Source: CAZSDW01 sp964605705 (GTDB lineage: Bacteria > Fidelibacterota > UBA2242). From it: 64,000 nt of DNA. Position 1 is the first letter of the stretch. Every line of letters starts with the position of its first letter. The notes under the pieces were generated by a model. It saw nothing but the letters and a program-made list of their open reading frames with translations. It searched no databases and was not told where the DNA came from. The stretch lies in the NCBI GenBank assembly GCA_964605705.1, contig CAZSDW010000011.1, forward strand, positions 1 to 64,000. Direction: 5' to 3'. Of the stretch, positions 61,820-64,000 are shown one piece after another. The position numbers and the translations under genes are program-made.

Positions 61820-63484
61820 ATGAATACGAACTACACAGTTTCCAGTTACATCCTCAGTCGCCTGCAGGAAATCGGTATTAGACATCTCTTCGGTGTTCCC
61901 GGGGATTATGTATTGGATTTCCTGGACGCGGTTATTGCCAGTCCCATCCAATGGGTCGGAAACTGCAACGAGCTGAACGCCGGATACGCAGCAGATGGCT
62001 ATGCTCGTATAAACGGCATAGGTGCAGCAGTTGTGACTTATGGCGTCGGCGGACTGAGCATTTTGAACGCCGCGGCAGGGGCATTTGCCGAGCATGTGCC
62101 CCTGATTGTTATCAGCGGTGCTCCGCCGACTCGACGCAGAGAATCGGGTGCCCTGGTCCATCACCTCATTTCCAACTACTATCTACAATTAGAGGTCTTC
62201 AAGAAAGTGACAACCGATGCGGCGATACTGACTGACCCTAATACCGCTCCTGAGGAGATTGACCGCGTTATCCGAAATTGTGTCACCCGGAAGTTGCCCG
62301 TGTATCTGGAGGTCCCTGCTGATATAGCTTCTGCCCCATGCCGCCAGCCGGAGGCGATACCCGATTACACAGTATTGTCCTCCGATGAGGATAGCCTGGC
62401 AGAGTGCGTATCAGAGGCAGCAGAGATGCTCAATAGCTCCGATCATCCCCTGATGCTGGCTGGCGTGGAATTGCTCCGGCTCGGTCTTGGAAGTGAAGCA
62501 CTTCACCTGGTTGAAACTGCGGAGATTCCTTTTGCTACAATGGTCAGCAGTAAGTCTGTGTTGCCGGAGCTTCATCCACAGTTTGAAGGCATCTACCAGG
62601 GTGGCTGGAGCCGGGAAGCGGTGCGCCGGCAGGTGGAGAATTCAGACTGCCTCTTGTCTTTCGGGGTTTGGATGACCGATCTGGATACGGGTATGTTCAG
62701 CGTCAATCTCGACAAGCGACGGATAATTGCTGCCGGAGGAGACCAGGTCCGTGTCGGCAGTCATTATTATCATCAAATACAATTGGGAGATTTCATCCGA
62801 AGGCTGACTTTGGCGGTTCAACCTCGTTCTTACTTAGCCTCCCATCCGGCTGAATCCTATCAACCCAGGAAACCGTTCGTGCCTGAGGCAGCGTGCATTC
62901 TGACGGCACCTCGCCTGTATGAATGTCTGAACTATTTTCTAGATGACCAGATGATTCTTCTCGCAGAACCCGGTGATGCCTTCTGCGCAGCCCCTGAATT
63001 TCATATTGAAGAGGCTGAGAATTTCATCGTTCAAGCCTTCTATTGCTCCATCGGTTACTGCACTCCAGCCGCTTTAGGCGTGGCGCTGGCGCGCCCTGAA
63101 AAACGACCGGTAGTGCTCACCGGTGACGGCGCCTTCCAGATGACAGCCCAGGAGGTCTCCACTCTGATCCGGGAACATTGTCCGGCTCTGATATTGGTCA
63201 TCAACAATGACGGCTATCTCATCGAACGGGTTCTCCATGAAGATGGTCCGTATAACGACATCAAGATGTGGCAGTACTCAAGACTGCCCGAGGTGTTTGA
63301 TGATGGGTCTCACACTGTCGGTATCCGGGTTACTACAGAAGAAGAACTGGCGCAGGCTATGAAAATCGCCGCTCAGGAGAAAAAGAAACTCGTACTCATC
63401 GAGGTCTGTTTACCGAACCGCGACTGCTCGGCAGGCTTGGAGCGCCTCGGGAGCACCTTTCGGAAAGCACAGCAGAAAAAATAA
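61820..63484 (+). CDS. ThDP-dependent 2-oxo-acid decarboxylase (indolepyruvate/pyruvate decarboxylase-like)
   Basis: A 554-aa ThDP enzyme. The cofactor-activating Glu51 is in NCNELNAGYAADGYAR, the substrate-binding His pair is in ALVHHLISN, and the ThDP/Mg motif is GDGAFQ followed by NNDGYLIE. This pattern fits indolepyruvate, phenylpyruvate or branched-chain oxo-acid decarboxylases and pyruvate decarboxylase; which one cannot be decided. ATG at 61820 with AAAGGAG upstream (a TTG three bases earlier is ignored). The base composition is visibly richer in G and C than its AT-rich neighbours, a possible sign of recent transfer. Confidence 0.87.
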   Translation: MNTNYTVSSYILSRLQEIGIRHLFGVPGDYVLDFLDAVIASPIQWVGNCNELNAGYAADGYARINGIGAAVVTYGVGGLSILNAAAGAFAEHVPLIVISGAPPTRRRESGALVHHLISNYYLQLEVFKKVTTDAAILTDPNTAPEEIDRVIRNCVTRKLPVYLEVPADIASAPCRQPEAIPDYTVLSSDEDSLAECVSEAAEMLNSSDHPLMLAGVELLRLGLGSEALHLVETAEIPFATMVSSKSVLPELHPQFEGIYQGGWSREAVRRQVENSDCLLSFGVWMTDLDTGMFSVNLDKRRIIAAGGDQVRVGSHYYHQIQLGDFIRRLTLAVQPRSYLASHPAESYQPRKPFVPEAACILTAPRLYECLNYFLDDQMILLAEPGDAFCAAPEFHIEEAENFIVQAFYCSIGYCTPAALGVALARPEKRPVVLTGDGAFQMTAQEVSTLIREHCPALILVINNDGYLIERVLHEDGPYNDIKMWQYSRLPEVFDDGSHTVGIRVTTEEELAQAMKIAAQEKKKLVLIEVCLPNRDCSAGLERLGSTFRKAQQKK

Positions 63485-63654
63485 CAGCATACTGCAGCAT
63501 TTTTTGCATATTTTTTCCACAAATACATTTCCGATATCTCTCTGATTATCAGTATCTAAAAAGGATTTTAGCAGCTATTTTGTTCCATTAAGCCTTATTT
63601 GACATCTGTCACTACATTTCTGATACAATATTAAAAACCATTATTATAAGGGAG

Positions 63655-63930
63655 TTAATTGATTCCGCTGTCACACAGAATTTTTGACAGTCTATCCCAT
63701 TTTTTCTCTTTAATATGGTTTTTACATATTTCGACAAGTTCTAATACAGGATATTTTTCTAAGACCTTTTTGGGATCACACCCTTTTGGAATTTTTACTT
63801 GATATCGATATCCATTTGCCGGATAACCATTGAGGAAAGCAACAACATTAATTGTCATATCATCGTAATATATCCGGATTTCGAAATCTTTTTTTTCTGA
63901 AGTGTATGGAATAGAATCAAACAACTCCAC
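63655..63930 (-). CDS. Small hypothetical protein
   Basis: A 91-aa soluble protein without signal or membrane helix, with FEIRIYYDDMTINVVAFLNG and a charged C-terminus (NHIKEKKWDRLSK). GTG start at 63930 behind GGAGG. No family recognised; the upstream region continues past the window end. Confidence 0.6.
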   Translation of the reverse strand: MELFDSIPYTSEKKDFEIRIYYDDMTINVVAFLNGYPANGYRYQVKIPKGCDPKKVLEKYPVLELVEICKNHIKEKKWDRLSKILCDSGIN

Positions 63931-64000
63931 GATTTTACCTCCACTTGAATAAAAATCATCACAATTTAAACTTATCTTCCTGATCAGTTTTAAAACTTCT

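Overview
The window reads as the chromosome of a Gram-negative bacterium of the FCB side of the tree (Calditrichota / Neomarinimicrobiota / KSB1-like). The evidence is an LptD outer-membrane assembly protein, a TonB-dependent receptor, several lipoproteins, and a CotH-type secreted protein ending in the NFPNPFNPST...IKYDI tail of type IX secretion / FlgD-like sorting domains. No rRNA, CRISPR array, transposase or phage gene was seen. One tRNA gene (Asp, GTC) is present.

Layout. 1-16.4 kb: housekeeping and envelope genes (two MFS permeases, an AhpD-like protein, TypA/BipA, a GH57 glucanotransferase, GAPDH, a trypsin-like lipoprotein, a sensor kinase, LptD, a TPR lipoprotein). 16.5-17.3 kb: a DUF1848 gene with no ordinary start codon. 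17.4-42.8 kb: one long minus-strand block that I read as a phytate-to-inositol utilisation locus. 42.9-50.6 kb: a Gfo/Idh oxidoreductase, a GltS-type symporter, a secreted protein of unknown family, an ArsR-controlled two-gene permease module set between duplicated DNA, a TtcA-like protein and YchF. 50.6-51.1 kb: tRNA-Asp, a tRNA-like relic and a short palindromic repeat. 51.2-56.2 kb: an envelope/lipid-transport operon (outer-membrane protein, TetR, RND/MMPL exporter, LolA-like protein). 56.5-61.6 kb: CotH, two radical SAM enzymes and a membrane methyltransferase. 61.8-63.9 kb: a 2-oxo-acid decarboxylase and a small unknown gene.

The central block is the main discovery candidate. Outer layer: a TonB-dependent receptor next to a beta-propeller phytase lipoprotein and two paralogous metallophosphoesterases. 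Inner membrane: an RbsABC-type ABC importer and an organophosphate (GlpT/UhpT-type) permease. Cytoplasm: a Thermotoga-type oxidative inositol route (IolG inositol dehydrogenase, IolM scyllo-inosose dehydrogenase, IolN creatininase-like diketo-inositol hydrolase, IolO epimerase), a PfkB kinase and a second zinc dehydrogenase. A GlcD-EtfA-EtfB set sits in the same operon as the importer. A GntR/LacI-type regulator is encoded inside the block. A 16-bp palindrome (AATTGTATATACAATT and variants) overlaps a TTGNNN-17-TATAAT promoter in front of both the regulator and the importer operon, with a third weaker copy in front of iolM, so these genes probably form one regulon. Pathway roles are inferred from family resemblance and context, not from experiments on this organism.
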